From contig CAMWVJ010000009.1 in the NCBI GenBank assembly GCA_947177645.1, positions 1-11,398 on the forward strand: a stretch of DNA of 11,398 nt. Direction: 5' to 3'. The translations under genes were made by a program, and so were the position numbers. This stretch comes from an uncultured Desulfovibrio sp. (GTDB taxonomy: Bacteria; Desulfobacterota; Desulfovibrionia; Desulfovibrionales; Desulfovibrionaceae). The number at the start of each line of letters is the position of its first letter. The first letter of the stretch is position 1. Positions 1 to 7,468 of this stretch are shown one piece after another. Below the pieces are notes generated by a model, which worked only from the letters and a program-made list of their open reading frames with translations, was not told the DNA's origin and did not search any database.

Positions 1-382
1 CGCACGCGGAGAGGAATTCCAGCACGCGCGGCAGATAGTCCGGGAAGCTCCCGGGCAGCGGCTCGAAGCCGGCCGTGCGGTAAAGCCCGTTCAGCGCGGC
101 CATGGCCCTCCCCTGGCCGCGGTCATTGCCGTAGCGGTGCCAGGCGAGGTAGAGGCTCGCCGAGGGGTCATGGTCGAAGACGCGCACGTATTCCTCCTGC
201 GCGCCTTGCGGCCCCAGCGCCTCCAGCCTGTCCAGGAAGGCGCCGAGCTGCGCCGCCTCCCCGCCCCCGAGATTGGCCCGGATATCCGCGCGAATCTCCG
301 GGATGGCCGCGAAAAACGCCGCGTCCGGGTATTCGAGCAGGCGCGAGATATACGCAAGCGCCGTGCGCTCCCCTTCCGTCAT
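1..382 (-). CDS. narJ: NarJ nitrate reductase assembly chaperone (partial, N-terminal half)
   Basis: NarJ is a cytoplasmic chaperone (TorD/DmsD-like family) that binds NarG and helps insert the molybdenum cofactor and the FS0 iron-sulfur cluster before NarGH docks on NarI; it is not part of the final enzyme. The frame is open from the ATG at 382-380 to the left edge, giving the first 127 residues; E. coli NarJ is about 236, so roughly half is missing. Family landmarks are SRLLEYPDA at residues 13-21, YVRVFD at 65-70, DRGQGRAM at 87-94 and FPDYLPRVLEFL at 113-124. The start codon overlaps the narH stop as ATGA, the usual sign of translational coupling, and the position after narH fits the narGHJI order. 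narI would be expected beyond the left edge. The N-terminal motif match makes the call firm although the gene is incomplete. Confidence 0.9.
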   Translation of the reverse strand, partial: MTEGERTALAYISRLLEYPDAAFFAAIPEIRADIRANLGGGEAAQLGAFLDRLEALGPQGAQEEYVRVFDHDPSASLYLAWHRYGNDRGQGRAMAALNGLYRTAGFEPLPGSFPDYLPRVLEFLSAC

Positions 383-1893
383 GAGATCTCCTCCGGGAAA
401 CCGACGCAGCCCTTGAAGGTCTGGAGGTCGCCGCCGCCATTTTCGCGCCGCACCGAGGGCACCACGAAGCGGTCCTCAAATCGGGCGATGGCGAGCAGGC
501 GGTACATGGCGCGCGCGTCGCCCGGCGTGAGGCCAAGGGCGCCCAGCGCGTCCGTGGCCGCGTTGGGGCGGCCCGGGTCGTCCGTCACGAAGGGATTTTC
601 CGCAAAGTCGTCCTGCGTCCCGGGCTCGTTGCCCGTTTCACCGGCGGCCGCATTTTTCGCAAAGCGCTCCTCGCGCATGAAGTCGCGCATGGCGAGCAGC
701 TTCTGCAAGGCCTCGCGCACGGGCTTCTCGTCGCCGGCGGCCAGCAGGTTGGCGAGATAGCGCAGAGGGATGCGCATGTTGTCGAGGTCGCTGGCCGCCG
801 CCACCCCATTGGACACGAGCGGGCTCAGCGGCGGGATGTACCACACCATGGGCAGCGTGCGGAACTCCGGGTGCAGCGGCAGGGCGAGGCGCCACTTGCT
901 CACGAGCTTGCGGATGGGCGAGCGCTTCGCCGCGTCCACGAACTGATAAGGGATGCCGTCCGCGAGGGCCTGCTTTTCCATCTCCGGGTCGTCCGGGTCC
1001 ACGAAGACCGCGAGCTGCGCCTCATAGACCTTTGCCGGGTCGGCGCAGGCCGCCGCCTCGCGCACCTTGTCCGCGTCGTAGAGCATCACGCCCACATAGC
1101 GGATGCGCCCCGGGCAGGACTGGGCGCAGAGGGTGGGCTCGCCCGCCTCGATGCGCGGATAGCAGAAGATGCACTTTTCCGAATGGTGGGTCTTCCAGTT
1201 GAGATAGACCTTCTTGTAGGGGCAGGCGGTCATGCACATGCGCCAGCTGCGGCAGCGGCTCTGGTCGGCGAGCACGATGCCGTCCTCGTCGCGCTTGTAG
1301 AGCGCGCCCGAGGGGCAGGAGGCCACACAGGCCGGGTGCAGGCAGTGCTCGCAGATGCGCGGCAAATGAAACATGAAGACGCTCTGGTACTGGAGCCAGG
1401 CCTTGGCCTCCATGCCCTTGAAGTTCACGTCCTCAAGGCCGGTCACGTTGGCGCCGGCGAGGTCGTCCTCCCAGTTGGGGCCCCATTCCACCTTCATGGG
1501 CTCGCCGGTGATGGCCGAGCGCGGCCCCACCGCGGGCTGCACCTTGGAGTCCGGCGCCGTGGTGAGGTAGCGGTAATTGTAGTTCCAGGGCTCGTAATAG
1601 TCTTTTATGTCCGGCAGGTCCGGCTGGGCGAAGAGGCTCAGAAACTTCTTCATCTTGCCGCCCGCGCGCAGCTCGGGCTTGCCGTTCTTCACCGTCCAGC
1701 CGCCGTGATAGCGCTCCTGGTTTTCCCACTGCTTGGGGTAGCCGATACCGGGCTTGGTCTCCACATTGTTGAACCAGATGTATTCGCTTCCGGCCGGCGT
1801 GGTCCACGCGTTCTTGCAGGGGATGGTGCAGGTGTGGCAGGCGAGGCACTTGTCGAGGTTCATCACCATCGCCATCTGGGCTTTAATTTTCAT
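379..1893 (-). CDS. narH: Respiratory nitrate reductase beta subunit NarH
   Basis: NarH is the iron-sulfur subunit that carries electrons from the quinol-oxidising NarI to the molybdenum subunit NarG on the cytoplasmic face of the membrane. The 504-residue protein (E. coli about 512) starts MKIKAQ and has the four cysteine groups at C16/C19/C22/C26, C181/C184/C189/C193, C214/C220/C224 and C241/C244/C256/C260. In the third group a Trp (W217, in CRSWRMC) replaces the second Cys, the hallmark of the NarH [3Fe-4S] cluster. YNYRYL, GPNWEDDL, EKCIFCYPRIEAG and LALPLHPEFRTLPMVWY are further family signatures. The start lies 11 nt inside the 3' end of narG, preceded by an AAGGTGG-like ribosome binding site near 1901-1908. 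The region at about residues 410-445 (rich in Asn, Gly, Asp and Pro) is a low-complexity stretch that I do not recall in E. coli NarH. The stop overlaps the narJ start. Confidence 0.97.
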   Translation of the reverse strand: MKIKAQMAMVMNLDKCLACHTCTIPCKNAWTTPAGSEYIWFNNVETKPGIGYPKQWENQERYHGGWTVKNGKPELRAGGKMKKFLSLFAQPDLPDIKDYYEPWNYNYRYLTTAPDSKVQPAVGPRSAITGEPMKVEWGPNWEDDLAGANVTGLEDVNFKGMEAKAWLQYQSVFMFHLPRICEHCLHPACVASCPSGALYKRDEDGIVLADQSRCRSWRMCMTACPYKKVYLNWKTHHSEKCIFCYPRIEAGEPTLCAQSCPGRIRYVGVMLYDADKVREAAACADPAKVYEAQLAVFVDPDDPEMEKQALADGIPYQFVDAAKRSPIRKLVSKWRLALPLHPEFRTLPMVWYIPPLSPLVSNGVAAASDLDNMRIPLRYLANLLAAGDEKPVREALQKLLAMRDFMREERFAKNAAAGETGNEPGTQDDFAENPFVTDDPGRPNAATDALGALGLTPGDARAMYRLLAIARFEDRFVVPSVRRENGGGDLQTFKGCVGFPEEIS

Positions 1894-4800
1894 CGAACAC
1901 CACCTTTTTGGCCTTGCGGACGACGATCATCTCGTCACGCTGGCAGCCCGTGGGCCCGTAATAGTTGAAGGAGTAGCTGAACTGCCCGTAGCCGCCAATC
2001 ATCTGCGCCGGGTTGACGAGGGCGCGGGTGAGCGAGTTGTGCGTGCCGCCGCGGTTGCCCGTCACGGATGACATGGGCACGTTGATCAAGCGTTCCTGGG
2101 CATGGTGGATGAAGGTCTTGCCGCGCGGCAGGCGGTGGGTGACCACGGCCCGGCCCACAAAGGCGCCGTTGGCGTTGTAGCATTCGAGCCAGTCGTTATC
2201 CTTGATGCCGACGGAGGCCGCGTCCTCGTCGTTGATCCACACCTCGCCGCCGCCGCGCGAGAGCACGCGCATGAGGTGCACATCGGAATACGAGGAGTGG
2301 ATGGACCACTTGCTGTGCACGGAGAGGAAGTTGAGCACGAGGTCATCCTTGCCGCGCGGGATGAGCTTGCCGCTCGTCTCGCCGATCTGGGCCAGCGGCA
2401 GCGGCGGCTGGTAGGCGGGCAGGGCCTCGCCGAGCGCCCGCATCCAGGCGTGGTCAAGGTAGAAGTGCTGGCGGCCGCTCAGGGTGCGGAAGGGCACAAG
2501 GCGCTCCACATTGATCTGGAAGGGGGTGTAGGTGCGGCCGTCCGCCTCGATGCCGCTCCATTCCGGCGCGGTGAAGCCCTTGCGCGGCCGCGTGGACACG
2601 GCCTGGAAGGTGAGGTGCACGCCCTCGATGCCCCTGGACATGTCGGCGAGTTCTTGCCCCGTCTTTTCCTCAAGGCCGCCCCAGGAGCGCACGCTCACGC
2701 GCCCGTTGGATTCCGGCGAGAGGGTGAGCACCACCTCGCAGGCGTCCTTGCCGCAGGTGATGCGCGGCATGCCGTGGCTTACGCCCGGCTCGTCCACCAC
2801 GCCCAGGATGCGCTTCAGCACTTCGTATTCCGTGGCGCAGCACCATTTAACGCCCTTGGTGCCCACGCCGTCGGGCTTTTGCACGTTGGGGCCGAGCGCG
2901 GAATACATCTTGAACATGTCCGCGTAGTTGCGCTCCACCACGCGCAGGTTGAACATGGTCTTGCCGGGCACGGGCGCGGTCTCGCCCTTGGTCCAGTCCT
3001 TCACTTCGCCCATGGGCTGCGCCACCTCGTTGGGCGAGTCATGCTCCAGCGCCGTGGCCACGAGGTCCTTGCGCACGCCGAGGTGCGTGGCCGCCATGGC
3101 GGAGAACTTCTGCGCCAGCAGGGCGAACATGGACCAGTTGTCGCGCGCCTCCCACGGCGGGTTGACCGCCTCGGTGAAGGGATGGATGAAGGGGTGCAGG
3201 TCCGTGGTGGAGAGGTCGTTATATTCGTACCAGTGCGCGGAGGGCAGCACGATGTCGGAATAGACCGCCGAGGTGTTCATGCGGATCTCGGCCGTGACCA
3301 TGAGGTCGAGCTTGCCCTGCTGCATGGCCTCGCCGGCGTGGAATTCCGTCGGCTTCCTCTCCGACTCTTCCGAAAGCGCCGAGGAGCGCGTGCCGAGCAG
3401 GTAGCGCAGGAAGTACTCGTGCCCCTTGACGTTGGAGCCCAGCGGATTGGCGCGCCAGAACATCATGAAGCGGGGCACGTTCTCCTCGCTGTCCGGGTCC
3501 TCGATGGCCATCTGGATGCGGCCGTCCTTGAGGCCCTGCACCGCGTAGTCGACGATGGCCTCATCCGTGGCGGCGCCGGCCCTGGCGGCGTCCTCGCAGA
3601 TCTGGATGGGGTTCTGCCGGAACTGCGGATAATAGGGCATCCAGCCGAGGCGCGCGGCGATGGCGAAGCAGTCGGCCGGGTGCTCGGGCATCTCGCCCTT
3701 GTGGGTCGCCGGGCAGGCGCCCGCGATATTGAGCAGCTCATGCCGCCAGGAATCCGTGGCGAAATAATAGAAGGTCGTGCCCTGGCTGCGCCGCGGGGCG
3801 GGGAACCAGTCCGTCGCCGTGGTCAGGGTGGCCCAGCCGGCCTGCGGGCGCACCTTCTCCTGCCCCACATAGTGGGCCCAGCCGCCGCCGGCCACGCCCT
3901 GACAGCCGCAGAGGCTCGTCAGGTTGAGGATGGCGCGGTAATTGATGTCGTTATGATACCAGTGATTGATGCCCGCGCCCATGATGATGAGCGAGCGGCC
4001 CCTGGTCTTTTCCGCATTGTCCGCGAACTCGCGCGCCACCTTGATGACATCGGCCGCCGGCACGCCGGTGACGCCCTCCTGCCCCGCCGGAGTGGGATAG
4101 CCGCCATCCTCGTAGAAGCGCGCCACGTCGCCGCCGTGCCCGCGGTCCACAGCGAGGCTGGCGGCCAGGATGTCGAACACGGTGGTGACTTTTTTCTTCA
4201 CCCCGCCGATCTCCATCTCCACCACGGGCACCGCGCCCTTGCGCAGCGTGGGGGCGGTTTCGGAAAATACCGGGAAGTCCACGAGCTCCCAGCTCGCGCC
4301 TTCGCGCTCCTCCATGCTCAGGGCCGGCGCAAGGTCCTTGCCGTCGTAGCAGTCGCGCATCTCGAGGTTCCAGGTGCCCTTTTCGCCCCAGCGCGAGCCG
4401 AGGGAGCCATTGGGCACGGCAGGCGCGCCGCGCTGCGTGTCGAAAACCACGAGCTTCCACTCCGGGTTGTTGCCGCCGTGGCCGAAGTCCGAGGCGCGGA
4501 GGTAGCGGCCGGGCACGAGGGCGCCATTCTTCTCCTCCAGTTCCAGGAGGAAGGGGAGGTCGGTGAAACGGCGCACATAGTCCTGAAAATACGGCACCTT
4601 GCGCTCGATGAAGAACTCGCGCAGGATGACATGGGTCATGGCCATGGCGAGCGCGCCGTCCGTGCCCGCGCGCACGGGGAGCCACGTGTCGGCGAACTTG
4701 GTGAAGTCCGCGTAATCCGGCGAAACGGCCGCGATCTTCGTGCCCTGGTAGCGGGCCTCGGTGTAGAAATGGGCGTCGGGCGTGCGCGTCTGCGGCAGGT

Positions 4801-5584
4801 TGGAGCCCCAGGAGATGATGTAGCCCGCGTTGTACCAGTCCGCGCTTTCGCAAACGTCCGTCTGCTCGCCCCACACCTGCGGCGAGGCGGGCGGCAAATC
4901 GCAGTACCAGTCATAGAAGCTGATCATGCTCGCGCCGAGCATGGAGAAGAAGCGCGCGCCTGAGGCGAAGCTCACCATGCTCATGGCCGGGAGCGGCGTG
5001 AAGCCGAAGATGCGGTCCGGCCCGTAGCGGCGGATGGTGTAAATGAGCGAGGCCGAAATGAGCGTCAGCGCCTCGTCCCACGAAAAGCGCACAAAGCCGC
5101 CCATGCCGCGCGCCTTCTGGTACGCGCCACGGCGCTCGGGGTCGTTCTGGATGTCTTCCCAGGCGGCCACGGGGTCGCCCTTCTCCTTCAGGGCCTTGCG
5201 CCAGAAATCGAGCAGCGCGCCGCGGATATAGGGATAGCGCACCCGGAGGGGGCTGTACACATACCACGAGGCCGAGGCCCCGCGCGGGCAGCCGCGTGGC
5301 TCATAGTCGGGGAAATCGGCGTGCGGCGTGGGATAGTCCGCGGCCTGCGCCTCCCAGACGATGATGCCGTCCTTCACATAGACATCCCAGCGGCAGGAGC
5401 CGGTGCAGTTGACACCGTGCGTGGAGGGCGAGATGCGGTCATGCCCCCAGCGGCCGTGGTAGTATTTCTCCCAGCTGCGGCAGCCCCGGTGCACGGTGTA
5501 GCCCTTGTGGTCGTGCATCTCCGCGAGGAAGTCCCCGGTGCGGCACTTGAAATGCCGCAGGGTCCTGGAATCGTAGTGTTGCAT
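1883..5584 (-). CDS. narG: Respiratory nitrate reductase alpha subunit NarG
   Basis: NarG is the catalytic subunit, reducing nitrate to nitrite at a molybdenum bis-MGD centre on the cytoplasmic side. It has 1233 residues (E. coli 1247) and matches NarG from end to end. The FS0 cluster ligands are H56, C60, C64 and C99, with the Arg of CPRGAS at 101. D229, in SFYDWYCDLPPASP, is the expected Asp ligand to Mo, which marks the NarG type rather than periplasmic NapA (Cys). Histidines equivalent to E. coli H1092, H1098, H1163 and H1184 are present at H1090, H1096, H1161 and H1182. There is no hydrophobic signal peptide, and the short N-terminus SRTLRHFK resembles the vestigial Tat-like start of E. 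coli NarG. The ATG at 5584 follows a G-rich GGGGGGAA stretch as a weak ribosome binding site. The 3' end overlaps narH by 11 nt. Confidence 0.98.
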   Translation of the reverse strand: MQHYDSRTLRHFKCRTGDFLAEMHDHKGYTVHRGCRSWEKYYHGRWGHDRISPSTHGVNCTGSCRWDVYVKDGIIVWEAQAADYPTPHADFPDYEPRGCPRGASASWYVYSPLRVRYPYIRGALLDFWRKALKEKGDPVAAWEDIQNDPERRGAYQKARGMGGFVRFSWDEALTLISASLIYTIRRYGPDRIFGFTPLPAMSMVSFASGARFFSMLGASMISFYDWYCDLPPASPQVWGEQTDVCESADWYNAGYIISWGSNLPQTRTPDAHFYTEARYQGTKIAAVSPDYADFTKFADTWLPVRAGTDGALAMAMTHVILREFFIERKVPYFQDYVRRFTDLPFLLELEEKNGALVPGRYLRASDFGHGGNNPEWKLVVFDTQRGAPAVPNGSLGSRWGEKGTWNLEMRDCYDGKDLAPALSMEEREGASWELVDFPVFSETAPTLRKGAVPVVEMEIGGVKKKVTTVFDILAASLAVDRGHGGDVARFYEDGGYPTPAGQEGVTGVPAADVIKVAREFADNAEKTRGRSLIIMGAGINHWYHNDINYRAILNLTSLCGCQGVAGGGWAHYVGQEKVRPQAGWATLTTATDWFPAPRRSQGTTFYYFATDSWRHELLNIAGACPATHKGEMPEHPADCFAIAARLGWMPYYPQFRQNPIQICEDAARAGAATDEAIVDYAVQGLKDGRIQMAIEDPDSEENVPRFMMFWRANPLGSNVKGHEYFLRYLLGTRSSALSEESERKPTEFHAGEAMQQGKLDLMVTAEIRMNTSAVYSDIVLPSAHWYEYNDLSTTDLHPFIHPFTEAVNPPWEARDNWSMFALLAQKFSAMAATHLGVRKDLVATALEHDSPNEVAQPMGEVKDWTKGETAPVPGKTMFNLRVVERNYADMFKMYSALGPNVQKPDGVGTKGVKWCCATEYEVLKRILGVVDEPGVSHGMPRITCGKDACEVVLTLSPESNGRVSVRSWGGLEEKTGQELADMSRGIEGVHLTFQAVSTRPRKGFTAPEWSGIEADGRTYTPFQINVERLVPFRTLSGRQHFYLDHAWMRALGEALPAYQPPLPLAQIGETSGKLIPRGKDDLVLNFLSVHSKWSIHSSYSDVHLMRVLSRGGGEVWINDEDAASVGIKDNDWLECYNANGAFVGRAVVTHRLPRGKTFIHHAQERLINVPMSSVTGNRGGTHNSLTRALVNPAQMIGGYGQFSYSFNYYGPTGCQRDEMIVVRKAKKVVFDEN

Positions 5585-5595
5585 GGTTCCCCCCG

Positions 5596-5611
5596 CGTCC
5601 CATAGGGGACG
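5596..5611 (-). promoter_or_regulatory. Short hairpin just upstream of narG
   Basis: In the 52-nt gap between the NrfD-like gene and narG, the transcript strand reads CGTCCC-CTAT-GGGACG: a perfect 6-bp stem with a 4-nt loop, extendable by one more pair past a C-A mismatch. It ends only a few bases before the G-rich narG ribosome binding site. No run of U follows, so it is not a Rho-independent terminator. A role in narG translation or in mRNA processing between the fdh and nar parts is only a guess, and stems this short arise by chance in G+C-rich DNA. Confidence 0.3.
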
Positions 5612-5636
5612 TGCGGTCGTTGAGGTTCCGCCCCGC

Positions 5637-6527
5637 TCAGAGGGGCCGCGTCAGCCCGATGATCCAGCCGCGCTCGCACACGCCGGTGATGAGCACGAGC
5701 GCGGCGGCCGCGAGGATGCCGGGCTGCCCGCCCTTGCAGGCGAGCGCCGCGGCGATGATGCCGCCCACGATATAGACCATGATGAAGATAAAGGCGTTTG
5801 ACCTGTGCATCCTGCGGGCGCGCGGGGCCACGTCCAGCCAGAGCAGCCAGAAGGTGCCGAAGCGGATGAGCAGCAGGATGTGGAACGGCACCATGAGCCA
5901 CGCGTTGGCAATGCCCGCGCCCAAAAACACGGCGAGGCACATGTAAAGCCCGCAGCCCATGAGCAAGGAATCGCTGACCATGAAGGCCGTGAGCCAGCGC
6001 GCGTTCTTCACGCCCGGCTGCGAGGTGCAGCTGAACACGACCCCCTTGTAACAGATGACCGCGGCCGCGCAGAGGGCCGCGAGCGTCGTGAACATGCGCG
6101 CGGCCATGGCCATGTGCAGCCCCACGGCGTGCGGCACGCCAAACAGCGCGGGCACCCAGGTGGTGAGGATGGCGAGGAAGAGACAGATGGCGTAGCCCGT
6201 GAGCGCCCACACGCCCACGGAGAGCGGCGAGGTGGGCCGGAACACCCGGAGCGAATGGAGGAAGCGCCACGGGTCGCCCAAATCGGCCACCAGCAGCACG
6301 AGGTCCACCGCGAGGATGAGAAAGGCCAGGATGAGCGCGTACGGAAGCAGCCAGCCGAACACGCGCGCCGTGCCGAGGGCCGTCAGGGCGATGATGACCA
6401 TGAGGCCCGAGGTCAGGTTGTTGAAGAAGGCATCCCAGACGATGAGACCGCGCCAGTCCGGGAAGTGCGTGAGGTCATGCAGCTCGTAGGGCGAGGGCTG
6501 GCCCTTGATCCAGGTCATGTCTTTCAT
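5637..6527 (-). CDS. NrfD/PsrC-type membrane subunit, likely quinone-reactive anchor of formate dehydrogenase
   Basis: This is an integral membrane protein of 296 residues. About eight hydrophobic helices can be read, near residues 33-52, 58-81, 101-123, 143-165, 179-203, 208-231, 244-264 and 270-286. The segment DLGDPWRFLHSLRVFRPTSP (82-101) followed by a Gly/Trp-rich helix is the PsrC/NrfD signature. Members of this family hold a four-cluster ferredoxin subunit to the membrane and exchange electrons with quinone without haem, unlike the cytochrome b subunits FdnI or NarI. I chose the ATG at 6527-6525 because it overlaps the stop of the upstream ferredoxin gene as ATGA, which implies coupled translation. 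An in-frame start 14 codons earlier would add a charged Arg-rich stretch lying inside that gene. By position it should be the third subunit of the formate dehydrogenase. It could also pass electrons towards the nitrate reductase encoded next. Confidence 0.9.
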   Translation of the reverse strand: MKDMTWIKGQPSPYELHDLTHFPDWRGLIVWDAFFNNLTSGLMVIIALTALGTARVFGWLLPYALILAFLILAVDLVLLVADLGDPWRFLHSLRVFRPTSPLSVGVWALTGYAICLFLAILTTWVPALFGVPHAVGLHMAMAARMFTTLAALCAAAVICYKGVVFSCTSQPGVKNARWLTAFMVSDSLLMGCGLYMCLAVFLGAGIANAWLMVPFHILLLIRFGTFWLLWLDVAPRARRMHRSNAFIFIMVYIVGGIIAAALACKGGQPGILAAAALVLITGVCERGWIIGLTRPL

Positions 6528-7465
6528 AGGATCGTCCCCATGAGGCAGGCCGCGACCGCGGCGGCGCACACCACAAGGGTGGCGATGCCGCGCAAATAGT
6601 CGCCGGGCATGAAGGTGGTGGGGGTCACGGGCTCGGCGGGCAGGCCGTACACTTCGGGCTTGTCCATGATGAGGTAGAAGGAATTGAGCCCGGAATAGTT
6701 GGCGAATTCCCCGACCCCGTAGAGCCGGGCCTCGGGGTGGCCGTGCTCGTGCAAGAAGCGCATGCGCGCCCGCGCCTTTTCCAGCATGGTCTCGCGCGGG
6801 CCGAACTCGATGGCGCCCGTGGGACAGGCCAGCTGGCAGGCCGGGGTGAGGCCGTCGCGCAGGCGGTCATAACACTCGGCGCACTTCATGGAGTGCCCGG
6901 TTTCCGGGCTCACCTCGGGTACGCCGAAGGGGCACGCCGCCATGCACATGCGGCAGCCCATGCAGATGTCGGTCTGGTAGTACACGCCGCCGAACTCGTT
7001 GCGCATGATGGCCCCGGTGGGGCAGGCCTCATGGCAGGGCGAGGTCTGGCAATGCTTGCACTGGTCACTCATGAAGAGCCACTGGCCGGCCTTCTCCTCC
7101 CTGAGCAGGCCGTCGATGGTCTTGGGCGCGGGCCGGTTGGCGGGGTTCTCCTCGGGGAAGCGCTCGATGAACTTCACATGGCGCCAGTTTTTCGCCGAGA
7201 GGTCAAAGGTGTTGTCATAGCTGTCGCCGGACCAGCGGATGGGTTCGCTCTCGATCTGGTTCCACTGCTTGCAGGCCATTTCACAGGACTTGCAGCCGCT
7301 GCAGATGGAAGTGTCGGTAAAATAGGCGAGCTCCTGTTCCGCCGGCCTTGGCTGGTAGCGCCGGAACAGCGCGTACACGGGGTCAAGGCGCCCGTTGGGC
7401 GCGGGCTCGCCACCCGGATACGCGCGCTTCACAACAGCGAAGATGCGTTCTTTCAGCGAACTCAT
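6524..7465 (-). CDS. fdhB: Formate dehydrogenase beta subunit (four [4Fe-4S] ferredoxin-type, C-terminal membrane helix)
   Basis: The protein transfers electrons from the catalytic subunit to the membrane subunit. Its 313 residues contain sixteen cysteines in four groups: C55/C58/C61/C65, C136/C139/C144/C148, C168/C171/C174/C178 and C195/C198/C210/C214, enough for four [4Fe-4S] clusters. The order and spacing match FdnH/FdhB of formate dehydrogenase (for example FTDTSICSGCKSC, DLSAKNWRHVKF and ACPTGAI). A hydrophobic stretch at about 291-313 ends the protein and resembles the single C-terminal helix of FdnH, although here almost nothing follows the helix. There is no signal peptide. The start ATG is preceded by GGGAGGAG (7473-7480 on the complement), a strong ribosome binding site that overlaps the end of fdhA; the gap to fdhA is 3 nt. 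The related DmsB/PsrB family is an alternative name, but the neighbouring fdhA favours Fdh. Confidence 0.94.
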   Translation of the reverse strand: MSSLKERIFAVVKRAYPGGEPAPNGRLDPVYALFRRYQPRPAEQELAYFTDTSICSGCKSCEMACKQWNQIESEPIRWSGDSYDNTFDLSAKNWRHVKFIERFPEENPANRPAPKTIDGLLREEKAGQWLFMSDQCKHCQTSPCHEACPTGAIMRNEFGGVYYQTDICMGCRMCMAACPFGVPEVSPETGHSMKCAECYDRLRDGLTPACQLACPTGAIEFGPRETMLEKARARMRFLHEHGHPEARLYGVGEFANYSGLNSFYLIMDKPEVYGLPAEPVTPTTFMPGDYLRGIATLVVCAAAVAACLMGTIL

Positions 7466-7468
7466 GCC

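Noticed and set aside
871..1968. A 365-codon open frame on the plus strand, opposite narH
   Set aside because: Low-complexity shadow with no domain, opposite a well-supported narH.
2102..4963. A 953-codon open frame on the plus strand, opposite narG
   Set aside because: It mirrors the codons of narG in G+C-rich DNA, its product is rich in Ala, Gly, His, Arg and Val with no recognisable domain, and the minus strand carries an end-to-end NarG match.
5585..5636. A Rho-independent terminator between the fdh and nar modules
   Set aside because: The hairpin is short and is followed by a G-rich ribosome binding site rather than a U run.
5805..6599. A 264-codon open frame on the plus strand, opposite the NrfD-like gene
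   Set aside because: Very rich in His, Glu, Arg and Gly and without known motifs; it is the complement of hydrophobic helix codons.
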